From NCBI GenBank assembly GCA_964533865.1, contig CAZHRC010000011.1, positions 1 to 64,000 on the forward strand: DNA of 64,000 nt, in the 5' to 3' direction. This stretch comes from CAZHRC01 sp964533865. GTDB lineage: Bacteria; Bacillota; Clostridia; Tissierellales; Peptoniphilaceae. Under the pieces are notes generated by a model. The model was not told the DNA's origin and did not search any database. It saw only the letters and a list, made by a program, of their open reading frames with translations. This document shows, in pieces, positions 8,688 through 16,817 of this stretch. Every line of letters begins with the position of its first letter. The stretch's first letter is position 1. A program made the translations under genes and the position numbers.

Positions 8688-9416
8688 TTATTTTTCCCAC
8701 AAGGACGCTGTATTTTTATAAAACACTTGCTCTAACTCTTTGGCATCAAGACCAAGCTTATAGATCTTTTCAATCTCAACTTCCGTAGATTTGTAAGGCC
8801 AATCCGAACCAAATAGAATGCGTTCCGCACCCACCACATCCTTCACGCGCTCCAACACATCCCTATCGTAAATAACGGATGTTTCAAGAGAAATGTTTGG
8901 TATGTCTCTCACGCCTTCTACGACACTATAGCCAAATTCTCGACACCCCATATGAGTAAATACCATTCTCAAATTTGGATGCTTTTGAGCGTAGCGCATC
9001 CAAGCGAATGGCGTACTCAGCGGACTTGTTCCTACGTGGACTTGCACATGCACCCCATACTCTTCAATATGCGTCAGAATATCGTCTATTTGCGGTGTAT
9101 TATCGGAGTAATAACCGTGTTTCCACGGATGAAATTTCACCCCATCAAATTGATACTTGCCTAGACATCGATCGATTTCATCATGTGCATCTGGCGCCTT
9201 TGGATTGATAAACGCATACGCTTTTACAAGTTCAGGGTTTTCGAGTTTGACATCTCGAACAAGATTATTTTGTACCCTTGTAACTATTCCCGAAAGACTC
9301 GAAATACCAATCTTCTCAATCCCATACTGTCTCATTTCTGCGACAAGTCTGGAACTATCTACCTTTTCACCTGAACTCGTCTGCCCCATGTGTCCATGTG
9401 AATCATAAATTTTCAT
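8688..9416 (-). CDS. amidohydrolase-2 family metal-dependent hydrolase (copy 2)
   Basis: A 242-residue amidohydrolase-2 protein. Metal ligands are suggested by YDSHGHMG (HxH, near residue 6), VKFHPWKHG, QVHVGTSP, VFTHMGC and the closing LFGSDWP motif with its metal-binding Asp. The ATG at 9416 is chosen since GGAGGT sits before it; a longer frame exists without support. It is the second gene of the operon after the regulator. Together with copy 1 it probably acts on the imported compound, for example as lactonase or decarboxylase; the reaction is not deducible. Confidence 0.85.
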   Translation of the reverse strand: MKIYDSHGHMGQTSSGEKVDSSRLVAEMRQYGIEKIGISSLSGIVTRVQNNLVRDVKLENPELVKAYAFINPKAPDAHDEIDRCLGKYQFDGVKFHPWKHGYYSDNTPQIDDILTHIEEYGVHVQVHVGTSPLSTPFAWMRYAQKHPNLRMVFTHMGCREFGYSVVEGVRDIPNISLETSVIYDRDVLERVKDVVGAERILFGSDWPYKSTEVEIEKIYKLGLDAKELEQVFYKNTASLWEK

Positions 9417-9466
9417 CACTTCACCTCCTTTCCTCACTGTATTTACTCTATTATCAACCTGCAACC

Positions 9467-10201
9467 CTACTTTTTTAAACTGATGACGTACTTGTAGAGT
9501 TTTGCAAAGTAATAATTCTTAGAATACTCGATAGGACATTTTTGTTCATCATAGCTAATTCTTTTCCTAAACATTAACGGCTCATTCTCTTCCATGAAGA
9601 GTTCCCATCGCAATCTTTCCGAAGGGATAATCGCTTCGATGGTTTCCTCAGCCGTGCCTAAAATCACATTGTTCTCTTCATAAAACTTATAGAGGGAAGC
9701 TTTCTCATCAAAAACCTTATCGGTAAAATCCAACCCAAAACGCATCGAGATATACGTCTCATGTAAGCCCGCAATACTCCCATCGATCAAGCGTAATCTC
9801 TTCAAGAAAAATACACCTTTACCAGGTTTAATTTGCAATTTCTCTGCGACCTCAACAGATGCCTCTACCACTTCTTGTTTCAAAACGCTGGAAGATGGAT
9901 TTTTGCCTTGTAGAATAACATCTTCCGTAAAACTGTTGAGTTTGAACGTGTCTTCATACTGATTAGTAGAGAGCACAACAGCACCTACCCCTTGTCGTTT
10001 GTAAATGAAGCCATCATTCACTAAATCATCAAGTGCCCGTCGTATTGTAATTCGACTGACGCCAAACTCCTGTTGTAAAGACGCTTCAGAAGGAATAAGT
10101 TTTCCCACCGAATACGTTTTATTCAATATCCGCCTTTTAATTTCCTCATACACCTGAACGTACAATGGTCCTGAAATATAATTAAACTTCAATTCATCCA
10201 C
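9467..10201 (-). CDS. GntR family regulator, HutC/UTRA type
   Basis: A 244-residue transcription factor. Residues 10-75 form the winged helix (SEASLQQEFGVSRITIRRAL), and residues 95-240 form the UTRA effector domain seen in HutC, NagR and similar sugar-phosphate sensors. It heads the PTS operon and is probably autoregulated, since a dyad and a repeat overlap its own promoter. The effector is likely the phosphorylated substrate or an intermediate. Confidence 0.92.
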   Translation of the reverse strand: MDELKFNYISGPLYVQVYEEIKRRILNKTYSVGKLIPSEASLQQEFGVSRITIRRALDDLVNDGFIYKRQGVGAVVLSTNQYEDTFKLNSFTEDVILQGKNPSSSVLKQEVVEASVEVAEKLQIKPGKGVFFLKRLRLIDGSIAGLHETYISMRFGLDFTDKVFDEKASLYKFYEENNVILGTAEETIEAIIPSERLRWELFMEENEPLMFRKRISYDEQKCPIEYSKNYYFAKLYKYVISLKK

Positions 10202-10216
10202 CGCCTTTCATTGGTT

Positions 10217-10244
10217 GTTATGACCTATCATAACATGTCATAAC
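10217..10244. promoter_or_regulatory. probable operator of the GntR regulator
   Basis: GTTATGA, CCTA, TCATAAC form a perfect inverted repeat (10217-10234), and a further TCATAAC follows at 10238-10244. The sites overlap the -10 region of the operon promoter, as expected for repression. Binding by the adjacent GntR protein is inference. Confidence 0.65.
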
Positions 10245-10256
10245 CTGTCGTGTCAA
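10227..10256 (-). promoter_or_regulatory. promoter of the GntR-PTS operon
   Basis: On the minus strand TTGACA (10256-10251), an 18-base spacer and TATGAT (10232-10227). It lies 26 bases upstream of the regulator start. Confidence 0.75.
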
Positions 10257-10344
10257 TAGTTTTCACCGCTAGATTCTCGCACTTTCTCGTATTACAAGTT
10301 AATACTATGGCGTTCGTTACTTCAACCGTCCGTCATTTGCCCAC

Positions 10345-10382
10345 AAAAAAAGCACAGACACCATAGGTGTTTGTGCTTTTTT
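10345..10382. terminator. terminator at the end of the ascorbate-type operon
   Basis: AAAAAAGCACAGACACC pairs with GGTGTTTGTGCTTTTTT through a 3-base loop with one mismatch. On the minus strand it ends the operon whose last gene stops at 10384; it overlaps nothing coding. Confidence 0.8.
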
Positions 10383-10383
10383 C

Positions 10384-11424
10384 TCAATCAAGAACGTCAT
10401 ACAGTGCCACTTCATCGATTTCTCGATTGGTTGAGATAATCATCGACTTTCCGTTTTTTTCGATGGAGTTACAATTTGCTGGGCCAACGTTTTTGTCGAT
10501 AAGGACTTCTTTAAACTGTTTAGTCTCTGTGTTCCACTGTAGAGCAAATAATTTGCGCTCGCCTTTTCGATTCCCGATGAGGACCGTTGGCACGCCTTTA
10601 ATGGTCGTTGCGTGGATTCCATGGAGAAATTCGAGGACGTGTGGCGAAGAATACACCCTTTCGTAGCGATCTGCTCGTTTTCTAAACACATCGAGGTGGT
10701 CTCCATGAAAAGGTGAGAGGGTAATCAGTTCCATTTCACCGTCGCCATCGAGATCGAAGAGTACCGCATCACTGGTTGCTTGAGGGGAGATTTTTTCTAC
10801 CTTCCAATCTTTCCCATCACAGGGCGGATCCACTCGGAAGATGCCTTCATCTGCGCAGATGACCGAGAACGGGACGCCTTTTTCTTCTCCGCGATAGTAG
10901 CCGTGGTTGTGGGTGAGCCCATCTTTGAGTACCGTTAACCCTTGGTGTAGACCGCCTGTGGATTTTAGAACGTCGTCAAGTTTTCCGACATAGATTTTCC
11001 CTGGATGATTCCAGTCGTTTTTAAATTCATGATCCGATTTTAAAGAACAAGCGATGACATAGTGTTCAGCACCTATTGTCAAAATGTCAAAGCGGTGAAC
11101 AAACGGTAGCGCTACGAGTGGCCTAATGTCCCACCCTTGTTTAACAGGGGCAGCCAATACGATTTGGGCGTCTTTTGAGTCATTTGGTGAAAAGAACCGT
11201 TGAGTGGACAAAAACGCACCATCGCCATCTGGAACGGGCACCATGGTCATCACTCCGCCAGGTTCTGACCATACGGTTTCAACGAGATTGCCGTCGAGAT
11301 CGAAAAAATTGCACTCGCCAAGCTTTTCTGTGGCGATTAAAAAACCTTCAATTCCGCGTACGGTTATCGGGCATATGGAGTAGCATTTAGGCATGTTGGC
11401 GATGATTTTCTTTCGAGTTTTCAT
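10384..11424 (-). CDS. beta-propeller/FG-GAP-like protein of unknown function
   Basis: A 346-residue protein without signal peptide or membrane helix. It contains repeated beta-rich units and one clear calcium-binding FG-GAP/VCBS style motif, DLDGDGEMELI (about residue 245), so a cytoplasmic beta-propeller is likely. I recognise no catalytic motif. It is the last gene of the ascorbate-type PTS operon, nine bases after the EIIA gene, and starts after AGGTGAGACA. A lactonase, epimerase or sensor role for the ascorbate-like substrate would fit the position but is a guess. Confidence 0.6.
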   Translation of the reverse strand: MKTRKKIIANMPKCYSICPITVRGIEGFLIATEKLGECNFFDLDGNLVETVWSEPGGVMTMVPVPDGDGAFLSTQRFFSPNDSKDAQIVLAAPVKQGWDIRPLVALPFVHRFDILTIGAEHYVIACSLKSDHEFKNDWNHPGKIYVGKLDDVLKSTGGLHQGLTVLKDGLTHNHGYYRGEEKGVPFSVICADEGIFRVDPPCDGKDWKVEKISPQATSDAVLFDLDGDGEMELITLSPFHGDHLDVFRKRADRYERVYSSPHVLEFLHGIHATTIKGVPTVLIGNRKGERKLFALQWNTETKQFKEVLIDKNVGPANCNSIEKNGKSMIISTNREIDEVALYDVLD

Positions 11425-11432
11425 TGTCTCAC

Positions 11433-11885
11433 CTATGCTAGGGCCGATTTGACTGCCGCTAAAAACGCCTCTTTGGACTCTGCGTTCATCAAGGCTTCCA
11501 TTGCTTCTTCTTCCCCTAGGATGTCAGAAAGATCCGCTAACAAACCGACGTGGCTTTCGGAATCAGCAGCTGACAGAACGATGAGTAAGCGAACGGGATC
11601 GAAGTCTTCGCTGCCAAATGAGATTTCTGGCGAAAGGGTGGTAAAGTACAAACCGGTTTTCACACAGCCGTCTTCTGGCCGCGCATGGGCAAGGGCGACG
11701 TGGTCGCTAAGTACAATGTAGGGACCGTGTTTTTTTACGCTCTCAACCATCGCATCGATATAGCGCGCCTCGATGTCTCCCCTTGCGAGCATGGGCGCTG
11801 CCGCTTTGCGAATGGCGTCTTCCCAATCCATAGCTTCGATGTTTAAAGTGATATCGTCCAGGGTCAGTGTTTTTAATGTTGACAT
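11433..11885 (-). CDS. ulaC: PTS EIIA, fructose/ascorbate type
   Basis: A 150-residue EIIA-2 domain. The phospho-acceptor is His67 in ALAHARPEDG, as in UlaC and other EIIA-Fru/Mtl proteins. It feeds phosphate to the neighbouring ascorbate-type EIIB. The ATG at 11885 is preceded by AAAGGAG; the frame is open 13 codons further upstream without a site. It sits between EIIB and the propeller-like protein. Confidence 0.88.
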   Translation of the reverse strand: MSTLKTLTLDDITLNIEAMDWEDAIRKAAAPMLARGDIEARYIDAMVESVKKHGPYIVLSDHVALAHARPEDGCVKTGLYFTTLSPEISFGSEDFDPVRLLIVLSAADSESHVGLLADLSDILGEEEAMEALMNAESKEAFLAAVKSALA

Positions 11886-11942
11886 GTCGTCTCCTTTCAA
11901 GAGGTCAGGCGGTGAACCTGTCACCGCCTGTTTATTTATTGT

Positions 11943-12233
11943 CTATTTCCCGCCAATATCCGCTGCCTCTATTTTTTCTTTCGCTTCTTGAACTGATAAA
12001 ATGTTTCTCATCCCAATAACGGTGACGCCACGAGCTGCCGAGTCTTTAAAGGTGTCAACGAAGTTTTGAGCGCAAAATACCACATCGTAATTGCGTGAGG
12101 AGTGTTTCCCTTCTGACAACGAGGTGTGTCCCACTGTTGCTGGAATGCCTAATTCATCAAAGGCTTTTTGAACTTTCATCTTCATCATCAAACTGCTTCC
12201 CGCCCCATTTGCACAACATACTAGTACTTTCAT
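11943..12233 (-). CDS. ulaB: PTS EIIB, ascorbate type
   Basis: A 96-residue EIIB of the lactose/ascorbate type. The active cysteine is Cys7 in CCANGAGSS, followed by the typical LMMKMKVQKAF helix. AGGAGG precedes the start. Partner of UlaA and the EIIA gene on either side. Confidence 0.9.
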   Translation of the reverse strand: MKVLVCCANGAGSSLMMKMKVQKAFDELGIPATVGHTSLSEGKHSSRNYDVVFCAQNFVDTFKDSAARGVTVIGMRNILSVQEAKEKIEAADIGGK

Positions 12234-12268
12234 GTCTTCCTCCTAATATTTTATTCCTTTTTAGACGA

Positions 12269-13738
12269 TTAACGGGCCTGTTTTTTCTCTTTCAATTCGC
12301 GATAAGCATCGTAATCGGATACACATAAAAAGTATCCTTCTTTGTTTGCCGCGTATTGCAATTGAGGGATGCCAATCAAGATCAGCGCCACAACACCTAT
12401 GCCCACATAACCTAAAACCTTCATAATGACCGTGAACATCGGCCACACCGTCGCCCAGTCAAACATCCCCAAATATCCGCCATGTACGGCTAATCCCACC
12501 CAACTTGCGATGAGTGCAGAGCCAAAGACTTGACACAGCCCGCAAATAAACGGCATGAGCATCGTCGCACGTATACCGCCTTTGTTGTTACAATATACAC
12601 CGATAGTGGCGTTATCAAAGAAAACTGGAACGAATCCCGCGATGACGATAGTCGGGCTCTTGAGCAAAATCAACGCTGCAATGGCGAGAAACTGCCCGAT
12701 CGCTCCAAATAAAAACCCTATGGTCACTGCGTTTTGTGATCCAAAACCAAAAACCGCTGCACAATCAATTCCTGGTACCGCTCCTGGAAGCAAGCGATCG
12801 GAAATCCCTTGGAAGGACACGGTGAGTTCCGCAACGAAAGTGCGGACGCCAAGTTGCAATATGGCTAAGAATACGGCGAAATTAAATGACGTGGTTAAAA
12901 TGTAGAAAAAGAAACTGTCTCCCTGTTTCATAAATTCTTGGGCGATGATGTAGTCTTCCCCGAGTACCAGAAGGATTCCGCCAAAGAAAAAAGTCATCAA
13001 TACTGCCGTGGACACCATATTGTCATTAAACATCGAAAGCCAACCCGGCAATTCCATATCTTCCAACTTTTTGGTGTTTTTATCATTTTTGCCTAAGCGT
13101 TCAGACAACTTTGAAAATATGTAGATTCCAAAGTTTTGTTGATGAGCGATGGAAAACCCTGCCCCTTCGGTTAAATCTTGGGTGGGCTCTACCGTCAGGT
13201 TCGATCCCACCGCCCAGTACAGGCCGAGTAGTAGGGACATGACCATCAAAGTCGGCGTATCGCCTAACTCTGGGAAACAGAAGAAAATCAACCAAAAAGC
13301 CGTCGCCGCTTGTTGCATTTGCACGTGTCCTGTGGTGAACACCGCTCTGAGCTTGGTGATTTTTTGAAAACGCACCAACAAAATGTTGAAGATAAACGCG
13401 ATCAACAGCAACACCATGACTTGCGAAAAAGATTTTCCCGCCTGTTCCATGGCAGCTTGGACCGCATTCTGTCCAAAGTAAGGGTCAATAACCATCGCTG
13501 AAAGATTGAAGCGATCTTTTAACCCGACGAGAATCGGGCGGAAATTTGAAACCAAACCTCCTGATCCTACGGTCAAGATAAAATAACCGACAGTAGCTTT
13601 AATAAAACCACTTAAACACTCATACCAAGGTTTTTTTAGCAACACATAGCCCAATAATACGATAAACCCGATAAAGTACGCCGGTTGTGTAAAGATGTTC
13701 TTTGCGATAAACGTCCATATTGTCTCAAATATTACCAT
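12269..13738 (-). CDS. ulaA: PTS EIIC, ascorbate/SgaT family permease
   Basis: A 489-residue membrane protein of the EIIC-SgaT/UlaA family with about eleven hydrophobic segments. The stretch FRPILVGLKDRFNLSAMVIDPYFGQ (quoted only as a region near residues 65-90) and the later AAVFGFGSQNAVTIGFLFG are family hallmarks. It should import L-ascorbate or a related compound with phosphorylation at C6. AGGAGGT precedes the ATG. A short hydrophilic C-terminus (about 25 residues) follows the last helix. Confidence 0.92.
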   Translation of the reverse strand: MVIFETIWTFIAKNIFTQPAYFIGFIVLLGYVLLKKPWYECLSGFIKATVGYFILTVGSGGLVSNFRPILVGLKDRFNLSAMVIDPYFGQNAVQAAMEQAGKSFSQVMVLLLIAFIFNILLVRFQKITKLRAVFTTGHVQMQQAATAFWLIFFCFPELGDTPTLMVMSLLLGLYWAVGSNLTVEPTQDLTEGAGFSIAHQQNFGIYIFSKLSERLGKNDKNTKKLEDMELPGWLSMFNDNMVSTAVLMTFFFGGILLVLGEDYIIAQEFMKQGDSFFFYILTTSFNFAVFLAILQLGVRTFVAELTVSFQGISDRLLPGAVPGIDCAAVFGFGSQNAVTIGFLFGAIGQFLAIAALILLKSPTIVIAGFVPVFFDNATIGVYCNNKGGIRATMLMPFICGLCQVFGSALIASWVGLAVHGGYLGMFDWATVWPMFTVIMKVLGYVGIGVVALILIGIPQLQYAANKEGYFLCVSDYDAYRELKEKKQAR

Positions 13739-13775
13739 AATTGACCTCCTGAATTGTGGGTCTTAATTCGCGTGA

Positions 13776-14840
13776 TTACAAGATCGAACGGAAGGGGACG
13801 TTTCGATCGTTTTCAAAGCAGTCTTCAAATCCTCTACGATAATGGTACTCGACCAAGTCTTTGTCTTGCGGCCATACGTATTTTCCGCCGACATCCCAGA
13901 TAAACGGATGGAATTCGTATTGGAGCGCGTTCTTTTTATAGTGGTAATTCATCAGAATTTCTTTGGGATCAGCCTTGAAGTTTGACCAAACGTCGTAGTG
14001 AACTGGGATAACCACTTTGCATCGCAACGCTTCCGCCATGCGCAAAATATCGATGGAAGTCATTTTATCTTGGCAACCCGCAGGATTCTCACCGTAGGAA
14101 CCCAAAGCCACATCGATATCATAATCTTTACCGTGTTTCGCAAAGTAGATGGAATAGTGGGAGTCTCCACTGTGGTAAATGCTTCCCGCTGGGGTTTTGA
14201 TGATAAAGTTCACCGCTTTTTCGTCCATATTTGACGGGCATACACCTTCGATATCCTCGCCAACTTCCGTGGTGACCAAACAAGTGCGGTCAAAACTATC
14301 GACGACGATGATCTCAGTATCCTTTATTTTGATCACATCCCCTGGTTTTACCACTTGGCAACGCTCAGCTGGAACGCCGTAACTCAACCATTTCTTGACC
14401 GATTCTTCCGGCCCGATAAACGGCGGTTCACCAGGGCAATTCGCCATGACCGCAGCTGCAAAGTAAGGATCGATGTGATCGTTGTGGTAGTGGGTGGATA
14501 ACACCGCATCGACCTGAGTCACTGCAAATGGGTCGTAAACGATGGGTGCAGCGCGAAGATTAGGTTGAAGCGCTTTTACCCCCATCATATTGCGCATTTG
14601 GTGATAAGGTGCCATTTCCTTGACTTGTTTCGTGCGTTTCCCATTTCCAAACCATAAATCGATGGCGATGTTCGTATTGTTTTCACTTTTTACCCAAAGT
14701 CCAACACATCCCAACCACCACATGGCAAAAGTGCCGGGTTTGACTTCTTCGTTATCGATCTCTTCATTGAGCCAAGTGCCCCATTCTGGGAAAGCGCCAA
14801 GGACCCAACTCTCTCTCGTAATGTCTTTAATATTTGGCAT
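13776..14840 (-). CDS. ulaG: L-ascorbate-6-phosphate lactonase
   Basis: 354 residues, exactly the length of E. coli UlaG. It is a metallo-beta-lactamase-fold lactonase that opens L-ascorbate 6-phosphate to 3-keto-L-gulonate 6-phosphate. The metal site motif THYHNDHID gives His117, His119, Asp121 and His122; further ligands are likely in IYHSGDSHYS and VIPVHYDVWS. First intact gene of the operon, followed by ulaA, ulaB, EIIA and the propeller-like gene. The next enzymes of the pathway (UlaD, UlaE) are not in the window and UlaF survives only as a remnant upstream. Confidence 0.95.
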   Translation of the reverse strand: MPNIKDITRESWVLGAFPEWGTWLNEEIDNEEVKPGTFAMWWLGCVGLWVKSENNTNIAIDLWFGNGKRTKQVKEMAPYHQMRNMMGVKALQPNLRAAPIVYDPFAVTQVDAVLSTHYHNDHIDPYFAAAVMANCPGEPPFIGPEESVKKWLSYGVPAERCQVVKPGDVIKIKDTEIIVVDSFDRTCLVTTEVGEDIEGVCPSNMDEKAVNFIIKTPAGSIYHSGDSHYSIYFAKHGKDYDIDVALGSYGENPAGCQDKMTSIDILRMAEALRCKVVIPVHYDVWSNFKADPKEILMNYHYKKNALQYEFHPFIWDVGGKYVWPQDKDLVEYHYRRGFEDCFENDRNVPFRSIL

Positions 14841-14881
14841 ATCGTTTTCCTTTCTCCATCCAGTTTTTCTGGATACGGTAG

Positions 14882-14902
14882 GATCATATGTCGTATATGA
14901 TC
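14882..14902. promoter_or_regulatory. 21-bp perfect dyad upstream of ulaG
   Basis: GATCATAT and ATATGATC are perfect inverted repeats separated by GTCGT. The site lies 42 bases upstream of the ulaG start. It is a good candidate operator for the divergent DeoR regulator or another repressor. Confidence 0.6.
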
Positions 14903-14938
14903 AACAGTATATCACCTTTAAGTCGTACCGTGGCTACT

Positions 14939-14958
14939 AAAAATGCTTCTGCGAAGCA
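14939..14958 (-). terminator. small hairpin with T-run between ulaF remnant and ulaG
   Basis: On the minus strand TGCTTC, GCA, GAAGCA, TTTTT. The stem has only six pairs. It could be a weak terminator or attenuator ahead of ulaG, or chance within decayed sequence. Confidence 0.35.
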
Positions 14959-14967
14959 CCCGCATAC

Positions 14968-15196
14968 TTAGCAGCCATACGCGTCGCTTGACGAGTTGAC
15001 CTCGCCTTCGACAACGTTACCATTCACATCTCCCACCATGTCCTCTGCTGTCACTTTCTCATAGGACACTCCCGTGGGCTTTATAACGATGTCCTTTCGT
15101 CTATCCCCGACACCTTCCCCAAGTAAAGGTCACTAAACCGTGTTTTGGTAGGACTCACTTGACTTCTAGCACTTCGCATTTAAGCGCTCTTAACAT
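14968..15196 (-). pseudogene. decayed N-terminus of ulaF/araD (L-ribulose-5-phosphate 4-epimerase)
   Basis: Behind an excellent site (AGGAGG, six bases, ATG at 15196) the minus strand reads MLRALKCEVLEVK and stops. Shifting frame, it continues LPKHGLVTFTWG, then VSGIDER, then IVIKPTGVSYEKVTAEDM and NGNVVEGEVNSSSDA before TAA at 14970-14968. These are the first 80 or so residues of the AraD/UlaF/SgbE family in the right order, with at least two frameshifts. The catalytic zinc-binding part is missing. UlaF is the last enzyme of ascorbate breakdown, which explains its position in front of ulaG. Confidence 0.85.
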
Positions 15197-15245
15197 CCTC
15201 CACCTCCTTTTATTCAATTTGAGCTTTCTCGGCGCCTGTGTACAC

Positions 15246-15274
15246 AGTTTACCTTGATTTAATCTCTTTTTCAA
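15246..15274 (-). promoter_or_regulatory. promoter upstream of the ulaF remnant and ula operon
   Basis: Minus strand TTGAAA (15274-15269), 17 bases, TAAACT (15251-15246). It probably once drove ulaF-ulaG and still may drive the ula genes. Confidence 0.5.
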
Positions 15275-15494
15275 GTCCTCGATCATACCTTTTTTGTTCG
15301 TTTGATCTTTTTATATCTTCGTTATCGTTTTCCGATTATTTAAATCGTTTTTATAATCGAATCATGACCGATTAATTTCAGTTGACCTGTATTGAAATGT
15401 TACAATAAGTTAATATCTGGTTTTTTGATTTATTTCCCATTTCGATCGCATTTTATGATACAATACGATCAATTGATTGACTATGGAGGTCTTA

Positions 15495-16277
15495 ATGAAA
15501 CAAAAAAAAAGCGTCATCGACGCGAGACGACGCAAAATCATACAACACATACATGAAAGAGGCTACACCTCTGTTGAAAAGCTCGCTCGATTATTCGACA
15601 TCTCCGAACCAACGGTCCGTAGAGATCTCACCGCCATCGAGAAATTAGGTCTCATCGTTCGAGTTCACGGCGGAGCCCAAGCAGCTCCTTCCGAGCATCG
15701 CATCGCGTCTCTTTTAGAGCAAAAGCGATCGGCCATCGCAAAGACAGCGGCGTCCTTGGTCCACGATGAGGATATCTTATTTGTCAACAGCTCCCTCACC
15801 GCCCTCGAAACCCTTCAATACATTGAACCCAATAAATTTGTAACCGTCATTACCAACAATGGCAAAGCCATAGAAAAAAACACTCCACCCAATATCAAGC
15901 TCATGCTGACCGGTGGCGAAACACGCCCACCAAAATCGGCGATGACTGGAGAATTCGCTACAAATAACCTGACACGAGTCCAAGCCACGAAGTCAATTCT
16001 CGGCGCCAGTGGATTGGATTTGACTGAAGGGATCACTACAGCCATCATCGACGAAGTGGCGATCAATAAACTTATGCTCTCAGACAATTACTCCAAATGC
16101 AAAATCCTTCTTGTGGATAGTTCAAAACTCGATCACGTCAACGCCTTTGTCTCTGGAAGTCTAAAAGACATCGACACTCTGATCACCGATTCCGATGCGG
16201 ATCCCTCGTTTGTCCAAGCCATCAAAGATCTGGGGATCACCGTGATCCTCGCCCACACCGATGATCTCACTTCATAA
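15495..16277 (+). CDS. DeoR family transcriptional regulator
   Basis: A 260-residue DeoR-type repressor: N-terminal winged helix (residues 8-60, RRRKIIQHIHERG and SEPTVRRDL), then the DeoR C-terminal sugar-phosphate-binding domain with TNNGKAIE, LTGGE and the DEVAINKLML and LLVDSSKL segments. It is divergent from the ascorbate-type operon and is probably its UlaR-like regulator. The ATG at 15495 has GGAGGT four bases upstream; an earlier in-frame ATG at 15477 lacks one. A terminator follows immediately. Confidence 0.9.
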   Translation: MKQKKSVIDARRRKIIQHIHERGYTSVEKLARLFDISEPTVRRDLTAIEKLGLIVRVHGGAQAAPSEHRIASLLEQKRSAIAKTAASLVHDEDILFVNSSLTALETLQYIEPNKFVTVITNNGKAIEKNTPPNIKLMLTGGETRPPKSAMTGEFATNNLTRVQATKSILGASGLDLTEGITTAIIDEVAINKLMLSDNYSKCKILLVDSSKLDHVNAFVSGSLKDIDTLITDSDADPSFVQAIKDLGITVILAHTDDLTS

Positions 16278-16319
16278 AAAACCCATAGGATCGCCGCCTT
16301 GGCGACCCTATGGGTTTTC
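16278..16319. terminator. bidirectional terminator between deoR-like gene and arsC
   Basis: AAAACCCATAGG..TCGCC pairs with GGCGA..CCTATGGGTTTT; T-run on one side and A-run on the other. Confidence 0.8.
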
Positions 16320-16360
16320 TCGCATAACTTTAATTCTTGGACGAACGCTCACCCAAAAGG

Positions 16361-16780
16361 TTACCTGAGCTCTAACGCCACCACGCCCGAAGCAATGCGG
16401 TCTTTTAGGTCTAATACTTTCTTCTCAATGGCTGCTATGGTTTCTAGAAATACGGCATCGGCTTTGCCACTGGGATCATCTAACCCCCAATCTTCACGGT
16501 GTTGACTAGGGAGGAAAGGACAGCTCACATTACACCCCATGGTTACAACAACGTCAACCTTGGGAAGGGCATCGATTGTTTTTGAATAGTGATCGACTGT
16601 CATATCAATATCGTAGTTAGATTTCATCAATCGAACAGCATCAGCGTTAATCTGAGGGACGGTTTCGGTTCCTGCGGAGTAGCTATCGTAAATATCAGAT
16701 GCCAGGTGCTTTCCCAAAGCTTCTGCTATTTGGCTACGACAGGAATTATGGACACAAACAAAAGCTACCTTAGGTTTCAT
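16361..16780 (-). CDS. arsC: arsenate reductase, low-molecular-weight phosphatase fold
   Basis: A 139-residue ArsC of the thioredoxin-coupled type, reducing arsenate to arsenite. The P-loop is CVHNSCRS with Cys9 and Arg15 (CX5R). The resolving pair is likely Cys83 and Cys87 in MGCNVSCPF, a CX3C spacing shorter than that of B. subtilis ArsC but seen in clostridial proteins. LDDPSGK holds the acid Asp. The ATG at 16780 follows AGGAGG. Last gene of arsR-permease-arsC. Confidence 0.88.
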   Translation of the reverse strand: MKPKVAFVCVHNSCRSQIAEALGKHLASDIYDSYSAGTETVPQINADAVRLMKSNYDIDMTVDHYSKTIDALPKVDVVVTMGCNVSCPFLPSQHREDWGLDDPSGKADAVFLETIAAIEKKVLDLKDRIASGVVALELR

Positions 16781-16817
16781 GATTTCCTCCTTATATTGGC
16801 GTTTGGCAACGCCTCTG

